A stretch of DNA of 64,000 nt from Eutypa lata (GCA_022661535.1 JAKULF010000003.1:4402001-4466000); one strand, 5' to 3'; shown: positions 1 through 12,075, counted from the first letter of the stretch. Made by a program: numbers and translations. The notes: generated by a model from the sequence alone, not told the origin.

Positions 1-736
1 ACTGGTTTGGATTTAGGGCTCTCCGCACTGAACCCTGGTTCCCCCATGGCAACCGTTACGGTAGCATGTGGGGGATTTTGGAGAGCCGGGGGGCTAGAAG
101 CCTACACTAGACTAGTAAGCTCTGAATCTGGCGCCCCAGTGAGCGTGCTGGCGTGTCAGCGTGTAGAGCTCTAAGTTAGGTTGGTGCTGCCCTAGCTAGG
201 TACATACATAGTAGATGTTACACTCCAAGGAGCGGTATGCGCCAAGGGTAGTATTTGCTACCTTGCCCAATTTGTGAGCTGAGGCCGTCCATCCTGGCAA
301 ACCAGTCCAAGAGAGCAGTTTCCACCTATAGCAGCCCGCGCGACGGCTCTGGTCCATGTCACGGAGACGCCCTCCTGTTGGAACCGGATCCTCGTTCGGG
401 GCCACACCTAGCGAATCATCGTAGGCAGGCAGGCAGGCAGGTTCCAGGCCAGTGCATCACGCACCCTGCCAGCTCGGGTACCAGTAACCCAGCAGGGCGA
501 GAATGTAGGTTCTCCGCAGATTACCTCGTGTAAGACACGATGTAACGGAGATATAGCTTTATATTGTGGGCTATACACACTTAGTAGTCGATCTCATAGT
601 TATATATATATGCCACGCGGCGCCTGACTCGTCGCGATTTTTGCCTCGAGACCTTTCTCTTGCGTCCCCCCCATAGTTATTCGTCTCAGTCAATCATCGG
701 ATACTTTAGAGGGTTAAAAAAAAGAAAGCGAGCACC
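1..736. other. Intergenic, upstream of the sugar transporter
   Basis: No convincing gene is seen. The stretch has a short CAGG/GCAG tandem run near 424-443 and an AT-rich (TA)n patch at about 600-612. The last ~100 bases before the transporter ATG are pyrimidine-rich and then A-rich, as in fungal core promoters. No clear TATA box could be assigned. Open frames here are short and lack codon structure. Confidence 0.5.
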
Positions 737-2698
737 ATGGCGCGACTCCCAAAGATCAGTGAGTTCACACAAGTATACTCGCCCGAATGTTGCTTGCCAT
801 TGCGCTAACGTCTTCAAGCGAATACCTACTTCGTGGCTATGATTGCCACGGTAGGAGGTATGCTGTTCGGTTTCGATATTTCGTCGATGGCTGCGATTGT
901 CACCTCCGACCAGTATATCGCATACTTCGACAATCCCTCCGGCGTGATTCAAGGATCGATCGGAAGTGCCCTCGCTGCCGGTTCCGTCCTGGGGAGTTTG
1001 ATCGCGGGACCCATTTCCGACAAATTCGGCCGTCGCGATAGGTATGTCCCCTCGACCTGCTACCGCCAGCGAGTCTACGATAGGTTCTAATATAGTGACA
1101 GTGTCATGTTCGCTTGTCTTTGGTGGCTGGTAGGCACTGCGGTTCAAGTCGCTACCAATGGTGTTGGTTCTTTGATCGCTGGCCGCGTTCTCAACGGCGT
1201 CTGCGTCGGGATCACCTCTTCTCAAGTCCCCGTCTATCTCGCCGAGATCGCGAAGCGGGTAAGTTTATGAAGCCTTGTTGTCTATCTAGCTGTAGCGTGT
1301 CTAACACTCATTCATAGGAATCGCGAGGTCGCATTATCAGTAAGCAGTTTCTATGTGTCTTGCTTCCTTCGTAGCAAGAATATTCATGAAGAAGAATTGC
1401 TGACTCAGGATGTTATAGTCATTCAACAACTTGCTATCGAGTGGGGTATCCTCATCATGTACTTCATTGGTTATGGCTGCACCAAGATCGAGGGTACTGC
1501 CTCCTTCCGGACAGCCTGGGGGACGCAGTTTATCCCTTGTGTCTGCCTCATGATTGGCTTGCCTTTCCTCCCTCGGTCTCCTAGATGGCTGGCTAAGGTT
1601 GGCCGTGAGGAAGAAGCCATCCAGACCCTGGCCGATATTCAGGCTGGTGGCAACAAGGATGATCCTCTGGTTATTGCCGAGTGGGAAGAAATCTACACCG
1701 TGCTCGTCGCGGAGCGCGAAGCGGCGCGTGGCTGGAGGAAGTTCGTCTCCAATGGCATGTGGAAGCGAACGTTGGCGGGAATGAGTGTCCAAGCGTGGCA
1801 GGTAAGGAGCATTTTTAACCCATCCCACAGAAGCATATATTAACGCACCCTTTAGCAAATGAGTGGTGCCAATGTTATGGTTTACTACATGCCTTACGTC
1901 TTCTTGATGGCTGGACTCCAGGGTGATATCAACCTTATCTCTTCTGGCGTTCAATACGCCCTATTCATTGCGTAAGTAAAAGGTCTACATTGCCCTTTCC
2001 TACACCATCACTAACCATCATATTATCCCTTCAGGTTTACAACTGTTATGTTCTTCTTCATCGATAAGACAGGCCGGAGAACACTACTCATCTGGGGTTC
2101 CATTGGTATGGCTATATGCCACTTTGTCGTAGGTGGACTTTTAGACGGCTACGGCGTTGATGTCCCGGGCGGCGTTGCAGACAATGCCAACGTCGTGATC
2201 GAAGTCACGGGCTCGCCGGCGCACGGTGTCATCGCCTTTAGCTACTTAATCATCATCATCTATGCCCTCACCCTAGCGCCGGTGGCTTGGATCTACGCAG
2301 CTGAGGTGTGGTCGCTGGGGACGCGCGCGACCGGTATGTCGCTGGCCGCCGTGGCTAACTGGCTCTTCAACTTTGCCCTGGGCATGTTCACGCCGCCTGC
2401 GCTCCTCAACATCAAGGGAAACATCTTCATCATCTTCGGCGTGCTGTGTATCGGCTCGGCCGTCCAGGCCTTCCTCACGTACCCCGAGACCTGTGGAAAG
2501 ACCATCGAAGAGGTTGAGCTTCTGTTCGCTAAGGGCGCGATGCCCGCCTGGAAGACCAAGAAGGGTGGCTCTCGCCTCGACGCCGAGATCCAGGCCGTGC
2601 TGGAGCGCAAGGAGCGCGGCGAGGATGTCCACGCCGAAACTCACGTCGATCCTGAGAAGTCGATAGTTGCTGCTACTACTACTACAGAGCACGTCTAA
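737..2698 (+). CDS. MFS sugar transporter (hexose/pentose type)
   Basis: Predicted 528-residue plasma-membrane sugar porter of the major facilitator superfamily, expected to import hexoses or related sugars by proton symport. Seven exons fit one frame: 737-758, 819-1041, 1102-1258, 1318-1339, 1419-1801, 1856-1971, 2035-2698. Exon 4 is only 22 nt. The N-terminus MARLPKITNTYFVAM leads into TM1 with the family GGxLFGFD motif. A loop motif KFGRRD follows TM2, PRSPRWL lies in the central loop, and DKTGRRT follows TM8. These are the sugar-porter signatures, and PRSPRWL replaces the commoner PESPRWL. The C-terminal tail is charged and cytosolic. The ATG sits in a good context (GCACCATGG). The next gene is in tandem 980 bp downstream, so it is monocistronic. 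Substrate cannot be read from sequence. Family is certain; exact exon ends are very likely. Confidence 0.9.
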
Positions 2699-3679
2699 GC
2701 ACATGCAGTTATTTACTTTTCAGGGTACGATCTAATACATATGGTTTGTGGGCTGAAATAGCGGTAGCTGTTTGTAACACATTGCAGATAAACCAAAACA
2801 GGGAGGGGGGAGGCCTTGCTGCTCGGAGCTATTGTAACCTTGATACATAAGTACATATAGCCAAAGTAATTTCTAAAAGCTTCGAAATTGACATTTCCTT
2901 TACTTAAACTCCTCAGCTATAGGTAGCTACTCAGCCAATTGTGTCCTTCAAGAGCTTCATGAGAGCGTTGGCACAATGAATAACACATGGTGTGTATCCC
3001 TATGTGCTTAGGTAATAGTTAACTTGTAGTCTTTGAATATTATAGTAATGAGGTTCACTAGACTGGAATTCAAGCCCAAGTAAGAAAATTGACCTGATAC
3101 AGAGGAGTATTCACTAGCTACCTTATATTAGGTAGTTCGATGGCTAAGTACCCCAGGATATATACCTACCTACGAGTATTTATAGAATATCAACAAATAT
3201 ATCCTCTAACAACGACCTCGGGATATAGCCTCTAAAGCCTAACAACTCAATCTATTGTTATAGAGAGGTTGCACCAGCGTTGGTCCTGAACTTGATTAGG
3301 GCCTATCCTAACCCGGTTAGCCTATTGTTGGCGTCTTTAATAAACCCTGTCAAATTTCCTCCCTAGTCCATGTTCGTATCAGTTACTATTTCCATTCGAA
3401 ACAACTACAGAGATTAATTTCCTATCTACCTAATTACTGCATACATACCTTGGTAGCTGAGTATAGAAGAGGAGGAGGAGCTTTCTTTTAGATCTTCTCA
3501 AACCTCGCCTTAACTAATTCACATTCGAGTGATGTACTTGCAAAGAGGAGGGAAGATTTGGTGTCGATGAAGACTGATTTCGCGCGTCCTTTAAGTTTGT
3601 CGCGTCCCCCTATCGAATTCCGACCCGCTTCACTTCTACTCACGATATTCCGATTCGATTACCCAATTGTGTCACCAAA
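2699..3679. other. Intergenic gap (3' of transporter, 5' of ELMO gene)
   Basis: About 980 bp without a recognisable gene. It is AT-rich and contains several TAGGTA/TACCTA words (around 3117-3170), a recurrent motif in the non-coding parts of this window. A GGAGGAGGAG run lies at about 3470-3481. The last ~150 bp are the likely promoter and leader of the ELMO gene. Confidence 0.5.
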
Positions 3680-5881
3680 ATGGATCAAGCCGACATCCCA
3701 GCGCTTCTGTCGCGATTAACTAGCGACGAAGATGCTGTAAGGAAAATGGCCGTATTCAAACTCCAGTCTTCCATCAACGACCCTTCTTTTGCCGACGTCT
3801 TCATCTCCTCTGGTGGTCTGATAGTTTTGCGACGACTGATCATGGGTACCGGCGGCAATACACTTGCATATTCGCTACAAAGTTTAAGCCGACTGCTTGA
3901 GGTGGACATGGGCTGGGACATCTTTGAGGGTACAACAGCTGCTGATCTTGTTGAGCGCATCGTCGAGCTGATTGTTACGAACCCTCTCGTCAACATTCTT
4001 CGAGGTGCTATGTCAATCTTGGTGGCACTTGTTAGTCATTCACAATCAACGCCGCGAGGCGGTTTGCGAACACCTGGAACCTTTGGTTTCCGCGCCCTGA
4101 AACCCGCTGTCGCCGTATACCCACAGTTCTTCGATCTGGTCATCCAACAATTAGAATCTGCAGACCACGCATTATGTGCCAATGCACTCATGCTTATAAA
4201 TGCACTAATTAGAGATGCCGTATCGACTGAATCCGCTAAAGAAACCAACGGGAAGACATCTGGTACAGGGGAGGATTGGCCAAAATTCATCAAAAGACTA
4301 CAAGACCTAGGCTTAATTAAGGCTGTCTATAATCTGATGCAGAGCTCGGCATTGCAAGACCTAGCCCATCCACTATTGGAGTTTCAGTCCCTTACGAAAG
4401 TGCTGCTTCATAAGTGGAGGCAGGTGCGGGTTGATGTGGAACGGCCTGAACATAGGAGAGCATTAAAAGGCCTTCATCTTGCTAGTGCTCCAACTAGAGA
4501 CTTCGTGAATGGAAACGGAGGAACTGGAGGCAACGGAGGAAATGGAGGAAGCATAGGAAGACTCGAGGAACTTCAAGAGAGTGGAAAGAAGGGGAGCAGG
4601 AAGCACAATCCAGAAAAGTGGAGGAGATTAGGGTTCGAGACCGAAAGTCCGGCAAGCGAATTTGATCAGGCTGGGTTTCTGGGTATGATGGACTTGACTG
4701 ATTTCGTACGGAAAAATGAGGATAGTTTCCAAAAGCTCCTTCTCGAACAATCGGCAAAGCCTTTGCAAGACCGATGCCCCATCGCTCGGGCTAGTCTTGC
4801 CGTCACCTTGATACTATACGAGCATTTCGATTGCGATAAGACAGAAATGGAAGACCTAAGAGGCTATCAACTATCAGACGGAAAGCAAGCTGACAAATTA
4901 TATCGCCCGCTACTTCTTCAATGGTCACGATTACACACCGCAGGGCTCTATGCGTTCTTCAGGCTGTGGAAAGCAACTGGCGCCGAACAATGGGATTTCG
5001 ATAAAGTGGCCGAACTCGTGCGAATACTCGTAGACCAAGTTATCGGCCAAGCCGGACGCGCTAAGGACGTGGTTGAGGTTGAGGAGGACCTTCTCGAGTA
5101 CGACTGTGGACGTTTGCGAGAGCTACAAATGGAACTTTTGGAGCTCTTCTTCGAGGATCGATGGGGGCACCATCTCTTGCAGGTGCGGAGTGACCTTAAC
5201 CAGGAGTCTCTCACATTCGTCAAGGAACAGCGCATACGATGTCTATTGCGTGGTTCCTGGTTTCAGAAACCACCACCGCGAAAAGACAGCCGAGGTGAAA
5301 GCTACCAAAACCGCCGGGCTGCAAACGGCACACTATGGAGATATGCAAAACTATCACACAATCGCCGGTATCTTCATTATGCCGATTTTGCTCTAAGGAC
5401 GGGGAAAGATCCAAGTTTAGAGTCATTAGGCGAGAAAATTGACTTGAGGACGATCAGCTCTGTTGTCTCCAACGTGACAGCCCCCAACGAAGATGAGAAG
5501 AGTAACAACTCATCTGAGTCGACACTTAAGACGTCGTTGGCTCCGCCTCCCTCGAGACATACAACGAAGATCACGATTTACAGTTATGTAAATCCCCAAG
5601 AAGCCCGTAAAGGAGGTGATGGGAAGGAGGAGCCGCTGCTTACATTGCACCCGGTGAACCACATACTCGCGTCAGAATGGTTAGATGGTCTTTTGATGTT
5701 GCTCGATCAGGCGCCCATCACAGCAGAAACCCATAAGCTTATCAAGCTGGTGGGAGATTATGGTTTCAAGATACGACGCCTTAACTTCCGAACGGATGTA
5801 GCATACGCTGGACCACCAAAGGGTGCAGGAGTCGTTCCAAGCAGGGAAGGTCTGGATGATGATTTTTGGTACGACATTTGA
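3680..5881 (+). CDS. ELMO/CED-12 family protein with PH domain
   Basis: A 733-residue, single-exon protein of the ELMO/CED-12 family. In animals ELMO proteins pair with DOCK-type guanine exchange factors to activate Rac at the membrane. Fungal members are presumed to act with the DOCK-like protein in Rac/Cdc42 polarity signalling. The first ~270 residues are helical and armadillo-like (ELMO ARM region). A low-complexity Gly/Asn stretch lies near residue 278-293. The ELMO domain spans about 335-510, and a PH-like domain starts at the RIRCLLRGSW segment (about 518) and runs to about 690. The start is chosen at an ATG in strong context (CACCAAAATGG) that begins MDQADIPALLSRL. No intron is needed. 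The gene is flanked by unrelated genes in the same direction. Family assignment is secure; the GEF partner is inference. Confidence 0.88.
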   Translation: MDQADIPALLSRLTSDEDAVRKMAVFKLQSSINDPSFADVFISSGGLIVLRRLIMGTGGNTLAYSLQSLSRLLEVDMGWDIFEGTTAADLVERIVELIVTNPLVNILRGAMSILVALVSHSQSTPRGGLRTPGTFGFRALKPAVAVYPQFFDLVIQQLESADHALCANALMLINALIRDAVSTESAKETNGKTSGTGEDWPKFIKRLQDLGLIKAVYNLMQSSALQDLAHPLLEFQSLTKVLLHKWRQVRVDVERPEHRRALKGLHLASAPTRDFVNGNGGTGGNGGNGGSIGRLEELQESGKKGSRKHNPEKWRRLGFETESPASEFDQAGFLGMMDLTDFVRKNEDSFQKLLLEQSAKPLQDRCPIARASLAVTLILYEHFDCDKTEMEDLRGYQLSDGKQADKLYRPLLLQWSRLHTAGLYAFFRLWKATGAEQWDFDKVAELVRILVDQVIGQAGRAKDVVEVEEDLLEYDCGRLRELQMELLELFFEDRWGHHLLQVRSDLNQESLTFVKEQRIRCLLRGSWFQKPPPRKDSRGESYQNRRAANGTLWRYAKLSHNRRYLHYADFALRTGKDPSLESLGEKIDLRTISSVVSNVTAPNEDEKSNNSSESTLKTSLAPPPSRHTTKITIYSYVNPQEARKGGDGKEEPLLTLHPVNHILASEWLDGLLMLLDQAPITAETHKLIKLVGDYGFKIRRLNFRTDVAYAGPPKGAGVVPSREGLDDDFWYDI

Positions 5882-6609
5882 TGTTCTGTTAGGGTTTTGT
5901 ATCCCCCTTACTATCTGATTCTATACTCATGTACAAAGCAAGTGACGAGTGACGAGGGACAACGGAAAGACATATATATATATATATACCCTGAATTGCA
6001 TGAAGGAAAGGAGGTTGTCTTCTTGTATCATCATGACTATTAGTTTGCGTCCTTACAAGATTTTTTTTTATGTTCGGAACTTGATTAAATTGTAGTTATA
6101 AGCACCTTCAGGGATCTTCTTAGTTGAGAAGTTTCTTTTTAATACCAAATACGTCTTAAATATTCTTTTCCAAATAAAACAAAATCCTATCTTACCTTGT
6201 ACATGTCCGACCAACCTATAGAATAAAGCATGGAGGGGCTTAGGTGACTTTAGCGGGGCTTGGAGACCCTTCTATCGCCAGATCGCCCTGCAACCATTTA
6301 AAACTGGCCGCATTACTTAGTTAGATCCCGCTCTGAACCCCCACATACTAACTTATGCTGCTTATGTTAGGTAGTTACTATGTATCGTCATAGCAACTTT
6401 CCGTCTCCAGGTGAACAGCTCGATATCAACTATTAACTACGTACCCACCACCTTGAAACCCAAAGAGTTATGACGGCCTTAAAGAAGACCAGTTTCCTAA
6501 ACTAACGGCACAACTCTGGTACCACCTTCTTTTAACGTTTCTTTCGACATCAAGTACTAGTAGACATTCCACCGCCTAACTCAACTTTAAAATCCGTCGT
6601 CACTCCATA
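5882..6609. other. Intergenic gap
   Basis: About 730 bp between the ELMO and GRF genes. It begins with the probable 3' UTR of the ELMO gene, including a (TA)n run at about 5972-5988 and a T-tract near 6061. The rest is AT-rich with a few TAGGTA words (about 6367). No gene is seen. Confidence 0.5.
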
Positions 6610-8263
6610 ATGGTCCGGCCTAGGACACCGTCAACGAAAGCGAAGGCGGCGGGGGATCCGCCTAACGGGCAGATCCGAGGCGGCGTTGTAAGCAACCTTT
6701 AGTTAGAGTTAACTACTCATTTCCCCCATCTACTATTGTATTTAGCAATATCTCAGGAGTACTTTTCTAGGTTCATAGGCGTATTATTCTAGATTATGAC
6801 TTGGAACTCCCATGTTGTCGCTGGATTTTTCTCTCTTTTCTTTTTAATCCCTGGGTTGAAGGTTAGAAAAAGTAAGCAAGGAAGGCAAGCAAGTAGCTAA
6901 CTCCAGGATGTCGTACCTACCTATATAGTGGCACTGCAACTGCTGCCCACCGCTGCCGGCGGTGCAGTTCACGGTCCGGCGCGAGACCAAGAACAAGGGC
7001 CGCTCGTTCTACAGCTGCCAGAAGAAGGGCGACCGCGGCAACAAGTGCGACTTCTTCCTCTGGTCCGAGGATGCCCGCCAGCGCGAAGTCGACGCCGTCT
7101 TCGGCAACAACGGAGCTGGCGGACCCTCCGGGGAAACTACTGCTACGATGCCGCACGCCAATAGTAACAACAAGAAGTCTGCCATGAAGCAGACTACCAT
7201 CCACACGTCTATCACTCCTCGCGCGGAGCGCAGGCATTACACCGAGAGGACGCCTATCACGAGCTTGGCGGATTTGGATTTCGGGGGAGGAGGCGGAGGA
7301 GATGGTGGCGGTGGTTCGTCATCGTCGAAGGGTAAAGATAAGGGTAAGGGTGCTAGTGCGGCTACAGCCATTACTGTTTCTTCCACTACGCCTTCGGCGG
7401 GAAGCGCGACCCTGCGAGCGAACAGCGGCAGCTCGAACAACAAGGATGCACCACCGCCGGAAGACCTAGACGACAGCGATATCTCGACCGACGCCGAGGA
7501 CGAGCTCGCGCGCCTAGCGGACGCGGCAACCCCGGGTGGTGCGAGCCACAGTTCCACCATGGCGACGGCGACGGGCTCGAAACGCAAACGTCCCAGCGAA
7601 GAAGAAGTGGAAAACGCCGACGAGTACAGCGACTTCTCTTCCGGCGAGGAGGAGCAGTTAGCGGAAATTGTGGGCCGTTCTGAGAAGAAGCAAAATGCGT
7701 TTGCTACGCCCGCCCTCGGCGCCGCGCGCACGCGGGATGTCGACGTGACGGACGGGATGCCGACCCCACTCACCGGGAAGCCGGTGCGGCGGGTGCTCTT
7801 CTCTACCAACACCACCACAGCCGCCGCCGAGGACTCGCCGTCCACATCGGAAGCAGCGACTACTGGTACTGTCAGCAGCGCTACCTCCAAGCGGCAGCGC
7901 GTGAACGAGGACGGGGATTTCGCCACCCCTTCCTCATCGCCAGCCACAGCTGCAACAGCCGCTGCGACCCCTGGTTCAAAGACGACGGCGGACATCACGC
8001 ACGAAGTTATGGCGTTGCTCTGCGGCCGTAAGCTCGAGGAACTCGTGCTGCGAGATGTGCGGGCGGCGCTCGACCGGCACGCGGCGAAGGCGCGGGGTCT
8101 TGAGCGGGGCCGCGACGCTTCGCGCCAGGCTGCTAAGAACGCCGAGGCGCGCATCGCGGAGCTGCAGGCGCGCGTGGCCGACCTGGAGAGCAGGCAGAAG
8201 ACCGATGCCGAGGCACGGCGAAAGCTGAGGAGTGGGATCATGGAGTTGTATGGGAAGAGCTGA
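6610..8263 (+). CDS. GRF-type zinc-finger protein
   Basis: Predicted 470-residue nuclear-type protein from two exons, 6610-6687 and 6929-8263, with a 241 bp intron (GTAAGC donor, CTAAC branch near 6898, ATATAG acceptor). Splicing joins IRGGV to WHCNCCPPLPAV, which rebuilds a full GRF zinc finger. Its ligands are the paired Cys in CNC, the Cys in GRSFYSC and the Cys in KCDFFLW, followed by WSED. GRF fingers bind single-stranded nucleic acid and occur in TOP3A, APE2 and NEIL3. Here the finger is at residues ~25-75. The middle is long, acidic, Ser/Thr/Ala-rich and disordered with a KRKRP nuclear-signal-like patch. Residues ~390-465 form an Arg/Ala/Glu-rich coiled coil. No catalytic domain is present, so function is unknown beyond probable DNA or RNA binding. 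The coding region is far more GC-rich than its flanks. Confidence 0.82.
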
Positions 8264-9199
8264 TGGGTGAAGGAGGTTTGGCGGAGCTGATTGGGTACCT
8301 AAGGTAAGGTATATACATGACTTAAGTACTTAGCTGTTTGGCCACTTGGTTACCTGTTGGCAAAGTAGGATAAGAGCTAGGCTGGGCTGGCTAGGGGTTC
8401 ATGGGATGTGAAATGGGATTGTTTGTGTCTGATGTTGTTGGTGGCAATGGTAATGGGGCTTTCTGTTCTCCTCTTCCCCCTTCACATGGTCGCGGTCGCG
8501 GTCGCGGCACGATATCCCAGATGGGGGGAGAGGGAAGAATGACTTCCATAACCCACCTAGGTTTCGCCATCAGGCTACCGCTTACCGTTTCTAGGTTTTC
8601 TGTGTTTCTTATTCCGATAGCACTATTAGATAGTAACGAGCGAGCGAGCGAGCAAAACGAATTGCTTTTTTACCTCATGATGCCTCCCCAGCACCTATCA
8701 TGGCGTGATGTGTGCCCCGCTAGTTTGAAATACTTTTTTTAAGAGTCACAAATGCTACTTACATCTCAGAAGGGTCTGTCTATTAAGCTCCCGAAAAGGA
8801 CAGTATTCTAGAGGACATATACTTTACTACAGGTACACAGATGTTACTAGCGTGAATATAGAAAACGACTATCTTATATCTCAAGTCGGATTATAGCCTA
8901 GTACTCTTTTACGGTATTTAATTTGCCACTTTTGACCTTTTTTTCTCTTTGCCTTCTTTTAAATCGATATACATGTTATGACGAGGAAGCTGGTGAGAAG
9001 AGAGCTTAAAGATGTACCTCTGACTTGTAGTAGCCACCCCCTTCTGAAGACTCCTGGATATCCATGAATAATAACACTCGTTTGCTAACCCGAACCATAC
9101 AATAAAATCAGCGACAGCCTACCCTTCTCCCGCACTTGTATAAATGATAGAACGACCGTAACTCTCTCAGATGCCATCAGGGCTGCATTGTCTTTTAAC
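8264..9199. other. Convergent intergenic gap with simple repeats
   Basis: About 940 bp between the 3' ends of the GRF gene and the ATG33 gene. It contains a GCGGTC-type tandem (about 8490-8507) and a CGAG tandem (about 8637-8653). An open frame at 8401-8742 has no protein features and includes these repeats, so it is not called. Confidence 0.5.
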
Positions 9200-10065
9200 T
9201 CAGATCCCAACAATATATGTATCAGAGACACCGTCTCCCCAGATGCCGATAACCGCCATGGCGAAGGCGATTCCGGAGATAGCTGTCTGGACCAGCTGGT
9301 TCTTGAGGAAGGCCTCGACCTCGCCGCGGACCTCTTCGCCGTTAATCTCTTCGTCCAACTCCTCGTCGCTGTTGCTGATAGCGCTCTTATCGCTGTGTGA
9401 GTCACCGAGGACCTCGTAGCTCGCTTCCATTCCCCGCGCGGCTCGCTTGTCCTTGCGGGCCTGGGCCAGAGCGGCTCTCTTCTTAGCGGCAGATGTCGAG
9501 CTGGATGTAGGCGTTCCGAAGAGGGATGGAGTGACGTATTCCGTCAGACGGGTTCCGAAGCAGAAGAGGGAGGTGTACAGCAGGTAGGGATGCTTGAATC
9601 CGCGTGGGGAGAGCGCGAAGGCGAAGAGAAAAGCAGAACCGGCTACCCCGGATAAGGCATGAAGATGGGTGGTTGCTGTTGTAGAGAGGGAACGGAAAGT
9701 CTTCGCTGCGGTCGATGCGGATGGGAGCTCGAGGAGCGACGGAACCGTGAAGGTCGAAAGGGTATATGAGGCGCCCTACAGTTGTTAGGTCAGTCAAAGA
9801 CATTGAGTAAATAACGCAAATCGGTAATCATCAACACTGCAGGCCTCGATAATGGCGGGTTTCTGCATAGATTGGGTGGTTCTCTTCATTCCTTAACCTC
9901 AAAGCGCGGGGCTACTGCATATGAGGGGCAACATGATGGAGGATGATGTGGGATGTGGCACGATGGGATGTTCCGGGGGGATATGAAATTTGAAATACTC
10001 ACAGTCAAGAGACCGAGGGACACGGTCCCTACAAATTTTAGGACGGAGACCTTCCTTGAAGCCAT
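9200..10065 (-). CDS. ATG33: ATG33-like mitochondrial outer-membrane mitophagy protein
   Basis: Predicted 212-residue membrane protein from two exons on the minus strand: 10065-10003 and 9775-9200, with a 227 bp intron. The spliced N-terminus reads MASRKVSVLKFVGTVSLG, then LLT joined to GASYTLSTFTVPSLL. This matches the conserved start of filamentous-fungal ATG33 relatives. Hydrophobic segments lie at about 8-30, 65-82, 88-105 and 188-207, consistent with the four-span topology of yeast Atg33. A basic stretch (SAAKKRAALAQARKDKRAAR) and an acidic stretch (SNSDEELDEEINGEEVRGE) precede the last segment. Yeast Atg33 sits in the mitochondrial outer membrane and promotes mitophagy at stationary phase. 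The same role here is inferred. The gene is divergent from the peroxisomal dienoyl-CoA reductase, sharing a 707 bp promoter region. Splice sites are well supported by homology. Confidence 0.78.
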
Positions 10066-10772
10066 CGTTTCCAACAAGTGAAACTGATGGACAAGAGTGA
10101 ATAGGATGATGTTCGGGTTTACGATAATGTAGGAATGGGAAAACCTACGACGTACAAGGTTGAGGTGGTCAATGGTGGATATTTAGGCGGGCATCAATTA
10201 ACTAAAGTGACTCGTACCTACTACTCTATGTGTATGTACGAATACCTAACTGGGTAATAGCCCAATGATGAACGTGTCCGGCGCTAACCTGACTGGCCTA
10301 ACATAAAATCCGGGGGATAACTTACTAATTGCGGATAAGACTATTCTTATTGGCTAGGCTAGACTTTCCCACAGTTATACTGTGTATGTAACTAGTTATG
10401 TACTGTACATATTTAACTAATTGTTTAGTGATAAGATAACAAGATAGAAGTACCTAGTTAGCTGCTAGGTAAGCCGAGGCAAGTCGCATTCGCATCCGCA
10501 CCCTTCAAACAACTAACTAGTTAGGAAGCCGTAAGCTAATAAGTAATAATATTTATTGTATTGATTGATACTTTCTCCTTTCTTTCATTCTCACCTCTAT
10601 CCAAGCACGCGCCTCTATTAAACATTTTGCTTCTTCTTCTTTTTTGTCTATATTATCTTTCCACAAGTTAACTAAAACGTCAGCTTTCGTAAACCCCTTC
10701 CTTGTGTTAGCCAACAGCATACATAATTACCTAGTAAAGTCTGTTGGATTGTTTAGGACCCCCATTGACAAA
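10066..10772. promoter_or_regulatory. Shared divergent promoter region of ATG33-like and SPS19-like genes
   Basis: A 707 bp AT-rich gap lies between two divergent start codons, so it must hold both promoters. It contains TAGGTA/ACCTAG words and a C/T-rich block near 10573-10640 upstream of the reductase start. No specific factor site is claimed. Co-regulation of mitophagy and fatty-acid oxidation genes is only a possibility. Confidence 0.4.
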
Positions 10773-12075
10773 ATGCCTATTCCACGATCAGAGTATCTCA
10801 GCAATGTGTGGAAAGATGGAATCTTTGGTCAGTTAACCATTTACTAGATATATATATATATAAGGAATCTGCTAACCTTCATCATTCATCGTAAAGAGGG
10901 TAGAGTTGTATTTGTCACCGGTGGTGCCGGTACAATCTGTAGCGGTCAGACAAGGGCTCTAGTTGCCCTAGGAGCAAACGCATGTATCATCGGTCGTAAT
11001 CCTCAAAAGACGGAGGCCGCTGCTGTTGACATAGCTACTGCGAGAAAGGGCGCCAAGGTCATAGGAATTGGGGGATGCGATGTCCGCGACGTGCGTTGTT
11101 CCGCGCCTCTTGTGACTACCGAAGACTAGGTAGCTATAAAGCTAACAATGAAATAGCCAGAGAACCTGAAAAACGCCGCAGAAAGATGTGTGAAGGAGCT
11201 TGGTGCTATTGACTTCGTCATGTACTACTTAACTTCCCCTCCCTCTCGCACCATCCCTTTACGCTAACGAGGTTCACCCACAGTGCCGGTGCAGCGGGCA
11301 ACTTTGTGGCGCCCATCGCGGGTCTCAGTACCAACGCCTTCAAAGCTGTCATGGATATCGATGTGCTCGGAACTTACAACACGGTCAAAGCTACGATTCC
11401 TTATCTCATTGAGTCGGCAGCGCGGAACCCGAACCCGAGCCCGAATGGACTCACAGGTGGTAGGATATTATACGTATCTGCCACGTTCCATTATACAGGG
11501 ATGCCGTTACAAGCTCATGTATCCGCGGCGAAAGCTTCCGTCGATAGCATCATGGCCTCCGTGTCCCTGGAAGTAAGCAATCTCTAAAGTTATATTTTAT
11601 TCTTCGCGAGTACTCGCTTCTCCTCTGGGAAGATCGATCTTGTGCTATATTAGCACAAAATTTAATACTTTGAGGTATTTGTTGGACTTTTTGAGAGGAG
11701 CAACTGCTGACTTGACATTTTGTGTAGTACGGGCCTTTGGGAGTCACATCCAACGTCATCTCTCCCGGGGGCATAGCGGGAACTGAAGGCATGGAGAGGC
11801 TTGCGAGCAGCGAGGTAGATCTGAAAACGAGCGGGAAAGCCATCCCAATAGGTCGATGGGGGATACTTCGGGACATTTCCGATGCAACCGTCTACTTATT
11901 TAGTGACGCGGGCAACTACGTCAACGGTGAGATCCTCGTCGTGGACGGCGGTAACTGGCGAGCATCAGGTCTCTCGGTAGGCTTGGATTCTACCCACAGA
12001 TATCCTGACTATTTGTTGAAAGGCGAATTTTCGAAGTATGTGAAGAGTGGTAAAAAGGAGAAGTCTAAGCTTTAG
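10773..12075 (+). CDS. SPS19: Peroxisomal 2,4-dienoyl-CoA reductase (SDR)
   Basis: Predicted 316-residue NADPH-dependent 2,4-dienoyl-CoA reductase, the auxiliary enzyme that lets peroxisomal beta-oxidation handle unsaturated fatty acids. Five exons: 10773-10827, 10897-11090, 11157-11221, 11284-11572, 11728-12075. The Rossmann motif is VTGGAGTICSG, followed by IGRNPQKTEA (NADP-binding Arg) and IAGAAGNFVAP. The active-site region reads HVSAAKA in place of the usual YxxxK, as in the DECR2/Sps19 branch of SDRs. The C-terminus ends KSKL, so SKL is a peroxisomal targeting signal type 1. Start: MPIPRSEYLSNVWKDGIF, typical of the family. The first intron carries a (TA)n run. The gene is divergent from the ATG33-like gene and convergent with another SDR. 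Identification is strong. Confidence 0.9.

Noticed and set aside
7237..8241. Long open frame on the minus strand across the GRF gene (Ser/Ala/Arg-rich)
   Set aside because: It mirrors a GC-rich coding region, has no domain, and the plus-strand frame contains a clear GRF finger.
8401..8742. Open frame of 113 codons after the GRF gene
   Set aside because: It is made partly of simple repeats and shows no family feature.
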